Both the position numbers and the translations under genes were made by a program. This document shows, piece by piece, positions 56,689 through 64,000 of a stretch of DNA of 64,000 nucleotides. Positions within the stretch are counted from its first letter, which is position 1. Every line of letters begins with the position of its first letter. The notes under the pieces are model-generated. The model saw only the letters and a list, made by a program, of their open reading frames with translations. It made no database searches and was not told where the DNA came from. This DNA is from Paracholeplasma brassicae (lineage in GTDB: Bacteria; Bacillota_I; Bacilli_A; Acholeplasmatales; UBA5453). The stretch is from positions 434,001-498,000 of the forward strand of contig NC_022549.1 of NCBI RefSeq assembly GCF_000967915.1, in the 5' to 3' direction.

Positions 56689-59028
56689 ATGTATGACGAT
56701 AAAATCAACTCAATTCTAGAGGTGTTGACACTAGAAGAAAAAGTATCGCTGTTGATCGGGGAAGATCACTGGCGAATCAAAGCGATTCCAAAAACCGATT
56801 TAAAAGCGGTTGTTTTTAGTGATGGACCTAACGGATTAAGAAAAGAAGTCTCAACCAAAAAACAAACTTTTATGGCTCAAAGCGAAAAAGCCGTTTGTTA
56901 CCCGAGTTTGGCACTTCTTGGTAGTAGTTTTAATCGTGATTTGATTTATCAAGTGGGGAAAATGATTGCCAAAGAAGCGAGAGATCAAAGCGTAGATGTG
57001 CTACTTGCCCCAGGCGCAAATTTGAAGAGAAACCCACTTTGTGGCAGAAACTTTGAATATTTTTCTGAAGATCCCTACTTGTCATCCGAGTGTGCGATTA
57101 ACTACATTAATGGGGTTCAATCAGAAGACGTTATGGCGTGTTTGAAACATTTTATTTTAAACAATAATGAAAATAACCGGATGGTTTCAAACTCAATTAT
57201 TGATGATCGCAGTTTACATGAGGTCTATTTAAACCAGTTCAAACGAACGATAACAAAGGCAAAGCCTGCCGCTTTAATGACTTCATATAATAAAGTAAAC
57301 GGTTCATACGTTTGTGAGACCGATTTATTAAAAAAAGAAATTAGAGAAAAACTAAACTACAAAGGTTTAGTGATGACCGATTGGCAAGCCATGAATGACC
57401 GGGTTGCTTCCTACAAGCACGGTCTAGATTTAGAAATGCCTGGTGGGTTTAAACCGACACAAATCATCAAAGCAGTGAAAAACAAAACGCTGGATGAAAA
57501 GGTAATTGATGAAGCGGTGTGCCGGATCATTCATACGGCGATTCAAGCCGATAAAAACCGTAAACCAAGTGAATTTAGTGTCTTAGAGGCTAGGAAATTG
57601 GCAAAAATCGCTGCCATTGAATCGTTTGTTTTATTAAAGAATAATGGGGTTTTACCATTTAAGACTGACAAACAAATCGCTTTGATTGGAAAACTAGCAA
57701 AAAAACCACGTTATCAAGGCGCTGGAAGTTCAAGAGTAAACCCAAGAGAAGTCGTTTCTCTTTACGATGAATTCATTCGAAATGGCAAGCGCTTTGAATA
57801 CGCCTATGGGTATGAAGAAACGACCGAGGCAGTCGACGAAGCACTCATTGAAGAAGCCGTCACTAAATCAAGAAATAAATCGCTTGTTGTTGTGGTCCTT
57901 GGGCTCTATGAAAAAGAAGAGTCGGAGGGCTTTGATCGAACACACTTAAATTTACCAATCAATCAATTAAAGCTAATGGAACGGTTAATTGTTGAATGTA
58001 AAAACATCGTTTGTGTGATTGAAACTGGCTCAAGTGTCCTATTGCCTTTTGAGGCAGGGGTAGATGCGATTATGTTGTCTTATTTTTCTGGTGAAATGGG
58101 CGATGCTGGGCTTTATGACGTCCTGACTGGTAAGTTTAGTCCATCCGGACGGCTTCAAGAAACTTTTTTATACGATTTAAATGACTTGGAATCAACCAAG
58201 TACTTTAATCAGGGCATAAACAGCTATTATAAAGAGGGGATTTACGTGGGGTATAAAGACCTTTTAAGTTTAGGTAAGAAATCACACTACCCTTTTGGCT
58301 TTGGATGCTCATACGCTAAATTTGGTTATCAATACGTGGGTGTTGATAAAGATATAGAGAAACTAACCTTTCGTGTATTAGTGACGAACACTTCGAACAT
58401 AGATTCTAAGGAAGTGATTCAAATTTATATGGGGAAAAAAGATAGTAAAATCTACCGTGAAACCTACCGATTGGTTGGTTTTAATAAACAAATGGTTCGT
58501 CAAAAAACAACGGTGGAATTTCAAATTGATGTTTTATTAGACGATTTGATGTGTTATATGACTACCACAAAACAAATGTGTCTTGAAGAAGGTAGCTATG
58601 AATTTTATATTGGTACATCATCGAGTAATCACTTTAAAGAGGTATCAATCAATTTGGCTGGGCACTCATTTGATCAAAATCCGAATACTTATCCGATACA
58701 AATGACGACTAAAGAGTATTTAACTTATTTTTCTCAACCCATTGTAGAGAATAATATCACCAGTAAGTATCATGCAAACACAACGTTTGAAGATATCAGT
58801 GATCGATTGCTTGGTAAAGTGCTCTTATCTGTGGCAATCAAAAAAATCAAAAAAATGAGCAAGGATGACTTAACGGTCCACATGATGACCAAAGCCATGA
58901 AGGCGATGCCATTAAGAAGTCTTGAATCATCGACCAATGGTTTTTTTAATCAAAATAGAGTTTCCGGTCTTGTTTTGATGTTAAACCGTAAACGAATACT
59001 TGGTCTTATTAAAATAATTAAGGGGTGA
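56689..59028 (+). CDS. Beta-glucosidase-type GH3 glycoside hydrolase
   Basis: A 779-residue three-domain GH3: N-terminal barrel (VFSDGPNGLRKE, PLCGRNFEYFSEDP, CLKHFILNNNENNR) with nucleophile Asp231 in VMTDWQAMNDR; C-terminal sandwich (IALIGKLAKKPRYQGAGSS near residue 325, VVVVLGLYEKEESEGFDRT near 404); and an FnIII-like end. No signal peptide. Unlike NagZ it lacks the KHFPGHG loop, so it is a beta-glucosidase/xylosidase type rather than hexosaminidase. A TATAAT box lies at 56663-56668. It runs into a small HMA protein 1 bp downstream. Confidence 0.88.
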   Translation: MYDDKINSILEVLTLEEKVSLLIGEDHWRIKAIPKTDLKAVVFSDGPNGLRKEVSTKKQTFMAQSEKAVCYPSLALLGSSFNRDLIYQVGKMIAKEARDQSVDVLLAPGANLKRNPLCGRNFEYFSEDPYLSSECAINYINGVQSEDVMACLKHFILNNNENNRMVSNSIIDDRSLHEVYLNQFKRTITKAKPAALMTSYNKVNGSYVCETDLLKKEIREKLNYKGLVMTDWQAMNDRVASYKHGLDLEMPGGFKPTQIIKAVKNKTLDEKVIDEAVCRIIHTAIQADKNRKPSEFSVLEARKLAKIAAIESFVLLKNNGVLPFKTDKQIALIGKLAKKPRYQGAGSSRVNPREVVSLYDEFIRNGKRFEYAYGYEETTEAVDEALIEEAVTKSRNKSLVVVVLGLYEKEESEGFDRTHLNLPINQLKLMERLIVECKNIVCVIETGSSVLLPFEAGVDAIMLSYFSGEMGDAGLYDVLTGKFSPSGRLQETFLYDLNDLESTKYFNQGINSYYKEGIYVGYKDLLSLGKKSHYPFGFGCSYAKFGYQYVGVDKDIEKLTFRVLVTNTSNIDSKEVIQIYMGKKDSKIYRETYRLVGFNKQMVRQKTTVEFQIDVLLDDLMCYMTTTKQMCLEEGSYEFYIGTSSSNHFKEVSINLAGHSFDQNPNTYPIQMTTKEYLTYFSQPIVENNITSKYHANTTFEDISDRLLGKVLLSVAIKKIKKMSKDDLTVHMMTKAMKAMPLRSLESSTNGFFNQNRVSGLVLMLNRKRILGLIKIIKG

Positions 59029-59029
59029 A

Positions 59030-59266
59030 ATGATGTTTCTATCTATTTATCGCATTAAAGGCATTCATTGTGGGTCCTGTATCTCAAGAATCGAAAAAAA
59101 GGCGTTATCTCTTGGGGCTTATAAGGCAAGCTTTGATATCAAAGAAATGATTTTAAAGGTCTACTATGAAGAAGTAATCGATAATCAATTGTTTGTAGAA
59201 GAAGTCAAAAGCATGAACTATCAAATTGACTTTTTGGCTTCATATGACGAAGATGAGATTACTTAG
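59030..59266 (+). CDS. Small heavy-metal-associated (HMA) domain protein
   Basis: A 78-residue ferredoxin-like HMA domain with the metal pair Cys-Gly-Ser-Cys in GIHCGSCISRIEKKA. It would bind Cu(I) or a similar ion as a chaperone. ATG 59030 or 59033 follows AGGGGTG. It is coupled to the GH3 gene, an unexpected pairing; no copper ATPase is nearby. Confidence 0.75.
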   Translation: MMFLSIYRIKGIHCGSCISRIEKKALSLGAYKASFDIKEMILKVYYEEVIDNQLFVEEVKSMNYQIDFLASYDEDEIT

Positions 59267-59284
59267 AACTTCAAACTGTTAGGC

Positions 59285-59313
59285 TTGACAAATGAGCTCT
59301 AATGAATTACAAT
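59285..59313 (+). promoter_or_regulatory. Promoter of acpP
   Basis: TTGACA, 17 bp, TACAAT: near-consensus promoter, 35 bp before the acpP ATG. Confidence 0.8.
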
Positions 59314-59348
59314 AGCAATTGATTTCAATAATAAAGGAGGATCATTAC

Positions 59349-59579
59349 ATGGTTTTCGAACGCGTAAAACAAATGATTTTAAGTGAACTAAAAGTAGAGG
59401 AATCTAAAATCAACCTTGAAGCTAGACTTCAAGAAGATTTAGGTGCAGATTCACTCGACGCCGTTGAATTAATTATGAACATTGAAGATGAATTCGATAT
59501 TTCAATTTCTGATGAGGCAGCTCAAGAAATCAAAACCGTTGGTCATTTAGTTTCATACATTGAACAAGCTAAAAAGTAA
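59349..59579 (+). CDS. acpP: Acyl carrier protein
   Basis: A 76-residue acidic four-helix carrier. Ser35 in [13 protein letters not shown] takes the phosphopantetheine arm, and [20 protein letters not shown] is the usual helix II-III region. ATG 59349 follows AAAGGAGG at normal spacing; the longer frame from 59319 crosses that ribosome site. It has its own promoter and terminator. It serves fatty acid or phospholipid synthesis, which Acholeplasmas keep. Confidence 0.96.
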   Translation: MVFERVKQMILSELKVEESKINLEARLQEDLGADSLDAVELIMNIEDEFDISISDEAAQEIKTVGHLVSYIEQAKK

Positions 59580-59601
59580 GGGGAAATCCCTTCTTTTTTT
59601 T
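59578..59601 (+). terminator. Terminator of acpP
   Basis: Short stem AAGGG / CCCTT with a 5-base loop, then a T run. Confidence 0.75.
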
Positions 59602-59660
59602 CGCTTTTTCTTGAATAAATATTTAATTGTTTTATAATGTTTATATGGAGTAGTGATGAT

Positions 59661-62072
59661 ATGGAATATAATTTTTTAGAAATCGAAAAGAAATGGCAAA
59701 AGTATTGGTTAGATCACAAAATTTTTAAGACTGAAAACGATCAAATCAAGCCAAGATATTATGTGTTAAATATGTTTCCTTACCCGTCGGCACAAGGCTT
59801 ACACGTGGGGCATATTGAATCTTATACAGCGACGGACATTATGAGCCGTTTTAAGCGAATGCAAGGCTATAACGTCTTACACCCAATGGGGTGGGATGCG
59901 TTTGGATTACCAGCAGAACAATACGCACTTCAAACCGGAAATGACCCAAGAGAGTTTACCTACCAAAACATTGGAAACTTCAAGCGTCAAGTCATTGAGG
60001 CAGGTATTGGTATTGATTGGGACAGAGAGTTTGCGACCGCTGATCCAGAGTATTTCAAATGGACACAGTTCATTTTTACCAAGCTATATGAACATGGCTT
60101 AGCTGAACGCAAAGACGTTGAGGTCAACTGGTGTGAAGCACTAGGGACTGTGTTAGCCAACGATGAAATCGAGATTAAAGATGGTATGATGGTCTCAGAG
60201 CGTGGGAAATACCCGGTTGCTAAAAAAGCAATGAAACAATGGGTGTTAAAAATCACGAACTACGCGGAACGTCTACTAAACGATTTGGATTTACTTGATT
60301 GGCCAGAACACATCAAAGAAATGCAAAGAAACTGGATTGGTAAATCGGTTGGTGCGAAAGTCAACTTCAAAGTAGCCAATAGCGATCATTCGTTTGATGT
60401 TTTTACAACAAGACCTGACACACTGTTTGGGGTTAGTTATTGCGTACTCGCACCGGAACACCCACTTGTCTTAGAAATTACGTCGATGGACGAATACGAA
60501 ACCGTTAAGAACTATATTGAACAAACCAAACAAAAAACCGATTTGGATCGTGGTGATTTAAACAAGGACAAATCCGGTGTGTTTACGGGTGCGTTTGCGA
60601 TTAACCCAGTCAATAATAAAAAAGTCCCTATTTGGATTGCAGACTACGTGCTAGCAAGCTATGGGACAGGTGCGGTGATGGCTGTGCCACAACACGACAC
60701 CAGAGATTTTGAGTTTGCCAATAAATATGGCCTTGATTTTATTCGAGTGATTGACTCTGAAGATGATGGTTGTTTTACCGGTGATGGTATTCACATCAAC
60801 AGTGATTTCATCAATGGAATGAACAACGAAGAATCCATTGAAACGGTCATTAATTACTTAGAAGACAACGGGTTTGGTAAAAAAGAGATTAATTACCGCC
60901 TAAGAGACTGGGTATTCTCAAGACAACGTTACTGGGGTGAACCATTCCCTGTTGCGTTTGACGAAGAAGGAAACACCATCACATTAGACTTAGAAGAGCT
61001 ACCATTAGAGTTACCAAAAATGTTTAACATTAAACCAAGTGGCACGGGTGAATCACCGCTTGCCAATGCTTATGAATGGGTGAACTTTAAAAAAGATGGT
61101 AAGCATTATCGCCGTGAAACCAACACCATGCCACAATTGGCAGGGTCAAGTTGGTATCACATGGGCTATGTTTTAAAAACATTGATTGGGTTTATTCCTT
61201 TAAATACCGAAGAAGCGAAAAAAGAATTAGACAAATGGTTACCAGTAGACCTTTACATTGGCGGAGCTGAACACGCGGTAGGTCACCTACTTTATTCAAG
61301 ATTCTGGCATAAGTTCTTATACGATTTAGGCATGGTCTCATCGGTAGAACCATTTACAAAACTAATCAACCAAGGGATGATTCTTGGTGACGATAATACC
61401 AAGATGAGTAAATCAAGAGGTAATGTCGTTAACCCAGATGACGTCATTAGTAAATATGGCGCAGACACGCTACGCTTATATGAAATGTTTATGGGACCAC
61501 TTGAACAAGATAAGCCTTGGAGTACTGAGGCGATTGATGGGGCAAAACGCTTTTTAGACCGTGTATGGCGTATGTATTTCTTACCGATTACTGATGAGGT
61601 TGAAGCACTTGAGTTTACCTACCACCAAACGGTTAAGAAAGTCACTGAAGACTATCAAAAACAAGCATTTAATACGGCGATTGCTCAAATGATGATCTTT
61701 GTTAATGACGTCTATCGTAAGAAGACCTTCTCTCGTGCACAAGCCATTGGGTTCTTAAAATTATTAAACCCAATCGCACCACACATCACTGAAGAACTCT
61801 ATCAAACCGTATTTAATAAAAAAGACCCACTGACGTATCAAGAATGGCCATCGTTTGATGAAACCAAATTGATTTTAGATGAGGTTGAGGTCGTTGTACA
61901 GGTTAATGGTAAATTAAGAGACCGTATGAAAGCTTCACTTGATTTAAGTAACGACGAAGTTAAAAAAATGGCGCTAGGTCTAGAAAATGTGGTAAAACAT
62001 CTCGAAGACAAAGAGATTGTGAAAATCATAATCATTCCAAACAAACTCGTTAATATCGTAATTAAGGGTTAA
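59661..62072 (+). CDS. leuS: Leucyl-tRNA synthetase
   Basis: An 803-residue class I synthetase of bacterial LeuRS length. HIGH-type motif HVGH at residues 48-51 in [16 protein letters not shown]; the editing domain has [20 protein letters not shown] near 255 and [16 protein letters not shown] near 342; KMSKSRGN starts at 581. The C-terminal domain ends in [13 protein letters not shown] and [15 protein letters not shown] 59661 has GGAG 10 bp upstream; a start at 59637 adds eight unusual residues without a site. Confidence 0.97.
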   Translation: MEYNFLEIEKKWQKYWLDHKIFKTENDQIKPRYYVLNMFPYPSAQGLHVGHIESYTATDIMSRFKRMQGYNVLHPMGWDAFGLPAEQYALQTGNDPREFTYQNIGNFKRQVIEAGIGIDWDREFATADPEYFKWTQFIFTKLYEHGLAERKDVEVNWCEALGTVLANDEIEIKDGMMVSERGKYPVAKKAMKQWVLKITNYAERLLNDLDLLDWPEHIKEMQRNWIGKSVGAKVNFKVANSDHSFDVFTTRPDTLFGVSYCVLAPEHPLVLEITSMDEYETVKNYIEQTKQKTDLDRGDLNKDKSGVFTGAFAINPVNNKKVPIWIADYVLASYGTGAVMAVPQHDTRDFEFANKYGLDFIRVIDSEDDGCFTGDGIHINSDFINGMNNEESIETVINYLEDNGFGKKEINYRLRDWVFSRQRYWGEPFPVAFDEEGNTITLDLEELPLELPKMFNIKPSGTGESPLANAYEWVNFKKDGKHYRRETNTMPQLAGSSWYHMGYVLKTLIGFIPLNTEEAKKELDKWLPVDLYIGGAEHAVGHLLYSRFWHKFLYDLGMVSSVEPFTKLINQGMILGDDNTKMSKSRGNVVNPDDVISKYGADTLRLYEMFMGPLEQDKPWSTEAIDGAKRFLDRVWRMYFLPITDEVEALEFTYHQTVKKVTEDYQKQAFNTAIAQMMIFVNDVYRKKTFSRAQAIGFLKLLNPIAPHITEELYQTVFNKKDPLTYQEWPSFDETKLILDEVEVVVQVNGKLRDRMKASLDLSNDEVKKMALGLENVVKHLEDKEIVKIIIIPNKLVNIVIKG

Positions 62073-62078
62073 TCGATT

Positions 62079-62107
62079 TGCATTATTTGACATTCTTGGC
62101 TATAATG
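62079..62107 (+). promoter_or_regulatory. Promoter of the candidate ncRNA
   Basis: TTGCAT, 17 bp, TATAAT (62102-62107). A transcript starting about 7 bp later would begin exactly at the left arm of the 15-bp inverted repeat. Confidence 0.65.
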
Positions 62108-62113
62108 TAAGTG

Positions 62114-62313
62114 TATTCCCCATATATAGATTTAGTTTTCAAAAATTAAGTATTTATTTAGTACGGGATTTACAAGATTTAGGATTTAAATATTTATATG
62201 AAGTAACAAGCAATTTACGAATTAACGACTCACTTACTTATTGATTTTCCTGTTTTAATGAAATGTAGTTTAGATTTAGTGACTTTCTTGTATGTAGATA
62301 TATGGGGAATACA
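62114..62313 (+). ncRNA. Candidate structured small RNA (~200 nt) closed by a perfect 15-bp stem
   Basis: The two ends, GTATTCCCCATATAT (62114-62128) and ATATATGGGGAATAC (62299-62313), are exact reverse complements 170 bp apart. A promoter sits at the correct distance before the first arm and there is no open reading frame between. The inside is AT-rich and holds AGATTTAG three times (about 62129, 62177, 62271). The overall layout, about 200 nt with paired ends and an open middle, recalls 6S RNA, but I cannot match conserved 6S or SRP RNA bases. A MITE-like element is an alternative; no target duplication is seen. Confidence 0.5.
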
Positions 62314-62358
62314 TTTATTAAAAAGATTCATAATTAAGTATCGTTTCAACAATAATCA

Positions 62359-62390
62359 AAACGCAGACTTCATAGGTTCTGCGTTTTTTA
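62359..62390 (+). terminator. Terminator after leuS / candidate ncRNA
   Basis: Perfect stem AAAACGCAGA / TCTGCGTTTT with a 10-base loop and T run. Confidence 0.85.
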
Positions 62391-62456
62391 TGTGAAAAAT
62401 TTGGCCGTTGTGAGCGGACTTTACCATTATTTTACAACAAAAAGTTGAGGGTTATC

Positions 62457-62520
62457 TTTACAGCGAAAAGGTTGTGTGTTAGAATATAGATAGATTTCTA
62501 TATAGATAGTTATCGATATA
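62457..62520 (+). promoter_or_regulatory. arsR promoter with palindromic operator
   Basis: TTTACA, 17 bp, TAGAAT (62480-62485). Overlapping and following it are ATAGATAG repeats forming inverted repeats (TATAGATAGAT..TCTATATAG and CTATATAGATAG..CGATATAG), typical of ArsR-type operators. Confidence 0.65.
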
Positions 62521-62534
62521 GTAGAAGAGGTGTC

Positions 62535-62825
62535 ATGATGAACGATTTAACCAATTTATTTAAGTTATTTACAGATGAGAATCGGATTGAGATTATCAAA
62601 CGATTGATTGATGGCGAAACGTGTGGGTGCACGCTCATCGATCAAATGCCAATTACTCAACCAACGCTATCTTATCATTTAAAGATGATATCAAGCGCAG
62701 GGCTTTCCAATACCGTAAAAGAAGGTAATTGGGTGAAGCACCACATCGATTTAAAGAAAATTGATGAAATGATTGAGTTTTTAGAAGAACTTAAAAATAG
62801 AGAAGTGATCTCATGCAAGTCGTAA
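62535..62825 (+). CDS. arsR: ArsR-family transcriptional regulator
   Basis: A 96-residue winged-helix repressor. LTNLFKLFTDENRIEIIKRL is the N-terminal helix pair, the Cys pair in GETCGCTLIDQM (about 28-32) is the ArsR-type metalloid site, and PITQPTLSYHLKMISSAGL is the recognition helix. ATG 62535 or 62538 follows AGAGGTG. It overlaps the permease gene by 13 bp, so it controls a metal(loid) operon including itself. Confidence 0.92.
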   Translation: MMNDLTNLFKLFTDENRIEIIKRLIDGETCGCTLIDQMPITQPTLSYHLKMISSAGLSNTVKEGNWVKHHIDLKKIDEMIEFLEELKNREVISCKS

Positions 62826-63829
62826 AAGATATTTTTTCATTTTTAAATGACGCACTACTTAAGATGACGTGGTTACAAACACTTGTGGATAACGCATTAG
62901 TTTATGTGTTTCAACTGAATAGAGACAGCTATTTATTTGATGCCGTGTCATTTTTCATTTATGATGTGATTAAGATTTTCATTTTACTCGGGACGTTAAT
63001 CTATCTGTCTTCCTACATTCAAGCCAAATTTACACCAGAGCGTACCAGACAAATACTCTCTAAATTTAAAGGCGTTTCTGGTAATGTGTTTGGGGCACTA
63101 TTAGGTACAGTGACACCATTTTGTTCGTGTTCCTCAATTCCAATCTTTATCGGGTTTACTAAAGCTGGACTACCAATCGGGGTAACATTTTCATTTTTGA
63201 TTTCTTCTCCACTGGTTGATTTGGCCTCGGTGATTTTATTAGCAAGCATCTTTAATTGGACGATTGCGATTGCATACGTCGTTGTCGGTTTGCTTATTTC
63301 GGTTATTGGCGGGACGATGATCGATAAACTAAAGATGGAAAAATACGTAGAATCGTTTGTTTATGAAGGGGCACTTTTTGAGGAAGAACAATCAATACCT
63401 ACTAAAAAAGAACGTCACGAATACGCGGTTGTTCAAGTTAAGGACATCTATAAAAAAGTATGGCTCTTTGTTTTAATCGGTGTCGGTATTGGTGCGTTAA
63501 TCCACGGGTATATTCCTGAGGCTTGGATAAATACAGTGTTAGGGAATGATAACCCGTTGTCGGTGATTATTGCGGCACTTGTGGGTATTCCAATGTATGC
63601 GGATATTTTTGGGACGTTACCGATTGCAGAAGCGCTTGTCTTAAAAGGCGTTGGTATCGGTACGGTATTAGCCTTTATGATGGGGGTAACGGCATTGTCG
63701 TTTCCATCGCTAGTTTTACTAAGTAAGGTGGTAAAAAAGAAATTGTTGTTTACATTCTTTGGAATTGTTACGCTAGGTATCATTGTTACGGGGTATTTAT
63801 TTAATCTTTTAGGCAGTTATTTCATATAA
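62813..63829 (+). CDS. Permease of the ArsP/YraQ (DUF318) family
   Basis: A 338-residue permease with about eight helices in two halves. The family motif with cysteines is GTVTPFCSCSSIPIFIGFTK near residue 97, and SFLISSPLVDLASVILL follows. The second half repeats the fold (VGIPMYADIFGTLPIAEALV). ArsP members export trivalent organoarsenicals; its place after arsR and before a small thioredoxin fits this or a thiol/metal role. Confidence 0.88.
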   Translation: MQVVKDIFSFLNDALLKMTWLQTLVDNALVYVFQLNRDSYLFDAVSFFIYDVIKIFILLGTLIYLSSYIQAKFTPERTRQILSKFKGVSGNVFGALLGTVTPFCSCSSIPIFIGFTKAGLPIGVTFSFLISSPLVDLASVILLASIFNWTIAIAYVVVGLLISVIGGTMIDKLKMEKYVESFVYEGALFEEEQSIPTKKERHEYAVVQVKDIYKKVWLFVLIGVGIGALIHGYIPEAWINTVLGNDNPLSVIIAALVGIPMYADIFGTLPIAEALVLKGVGIGTVLAFMMGVTALSFPSLVLLSKVVKKKLLFTFFGIVTLGIIVTGYLFNLLGSYFI

Positions 63830-63846
63830 AATAGGAGGATACAAAC

Positions 63847-64000
63847 ATGGAAATTAAAGTGTTAGGGACCGGATGTGCAAGTTGTAAACGTCTTGAGGCA
63901 CAAGTGATTGAGGCATTAAAGCAGTTAAACAAGAGTGAAGAAGTCATTAAAGTGACAGAAATCAAAGACATTATGAGTTATGGTGTGATGAGCACACCGG
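63847..64000 (+). CDS. Small thioredoxin-like redox protein (partial)
   Basis: The first 51 codons are present; the frame is open at the window end. It begins MEIKVLGTGCASCKRLEAQV: the CxxC pair Cys-Ala-Ser-Cys directly after the first strand is the mark of the small redox-active disulfide protein family (TM0996/MTH895 type). AGGAGG lies upstream, 17 bp after the permease. This family commonly follows DUF318 permeases and ArsR regulators. Confidence 0.9.
   Translation, partial: MEIKVLGTGCASCKRLEAQVIEALKQLNKSEEVIKVTEIKDIMSYGVMSTP

Noticed and set aside
62114-62313. SRP RNA, tmRNA or RNase P RNA
   Set aside because: Length and lack of the known conserved bases (for example the SRP GGAAG tetraloop region or a tRNA-like end) do not fit.
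1-64000. Mycoplasma genetic code (UGA = Trp)
   Set aside because: UGA ends several genes at natural positions, including ATGA overlaps, and Trp is coded by TGG throughout.

Overview
The window looks like a low-GC Gram-positive-type chromosome. UGA is used as a normal stop: several genes end in TGA, often in ATGA overlaps with the next start, so this is not the Mycoplasma/Spiroplasma code. Gene style, codon use and content (two-component system, ABC importers, amino-sugar catabolism, no cell-wall synthesis genes seen) suggest a member of the Acholeplasma/Paracholeplasma/Izemoplasma part of the Mollicutes. This assignment is an inference; an Erysipelotrichia-type Firmicute cannot be excluded from 64 kb.

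Region 1 (1-6405, + strand) is the end of an operon for peptidoglycan sugars: two ABC sugar permeases, a YesL-type membrane protein, NamZ (DUF1343), NagZ, a BadF/MurK-type kinase and MurQ. Together they would take muropeptide saccharides to GlcNAc-6-P. Region 2 (6483-12809) holds two nearly identical direct copies of nagB-nagA (- strand), separated by a GNAT acetyltransferase and a GH20 hexosaminidase. The two copies encode identical proteins and differ only by silent changes and by their upstream regulatory DNA. NagA and NagB finish the route to fructose-6-P.

Region 3 (12810-43747) is a large amino-sugar glycan utilisation locus. It has a ROK kinase, a GntR/HutC regulator and an operon with an unknown-family protein, a NAGPA-type phosphodiester glycosidase and a second GH20. 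Next come a multi-domain surface lipoprotein and a frameshifted YesL gene. A 17-gene run (22419-43747) follows, carrying two ABC importers (including a solute-binding protein fused to N-terminal beta-sandwich-like domains), NHL, YIP1 and DUF5696 proteins, an SGNH hydrolase, DUF4127, two alpha/beta hydrolases, an FAD oxidoreductase, two more members of the unknown family, and NanE. Promoters across this region share a TTGWCTAKWCAA-like palindrome, very probably the operator of the local GntR regulator. The implied flow is extracellular glycan to GlcNAc/ManNAc, then kinase, NanE, NagA and NagB. No sugar-importer ATPase is present, so a shared one must be encoded elsewhere.

Region 4 (43750-64000) is more ordinary: a small unknown protein, a two-component system divergent from a MacB-like ABC exporter, two glycerophosphodiester phosphodiesterases, an rRNA methyltransferase, an MFS transporter, a U32 protein, a GH3 beta-glucosidase, a small HMA protein, acpP and leuS. 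It also has a candidate structured RNA of about 200 nt with a perfect 15-bp closing stem and its own promoter, and finally an arsR/ArsP-type permease/thioredoxin operon cut by the window end.
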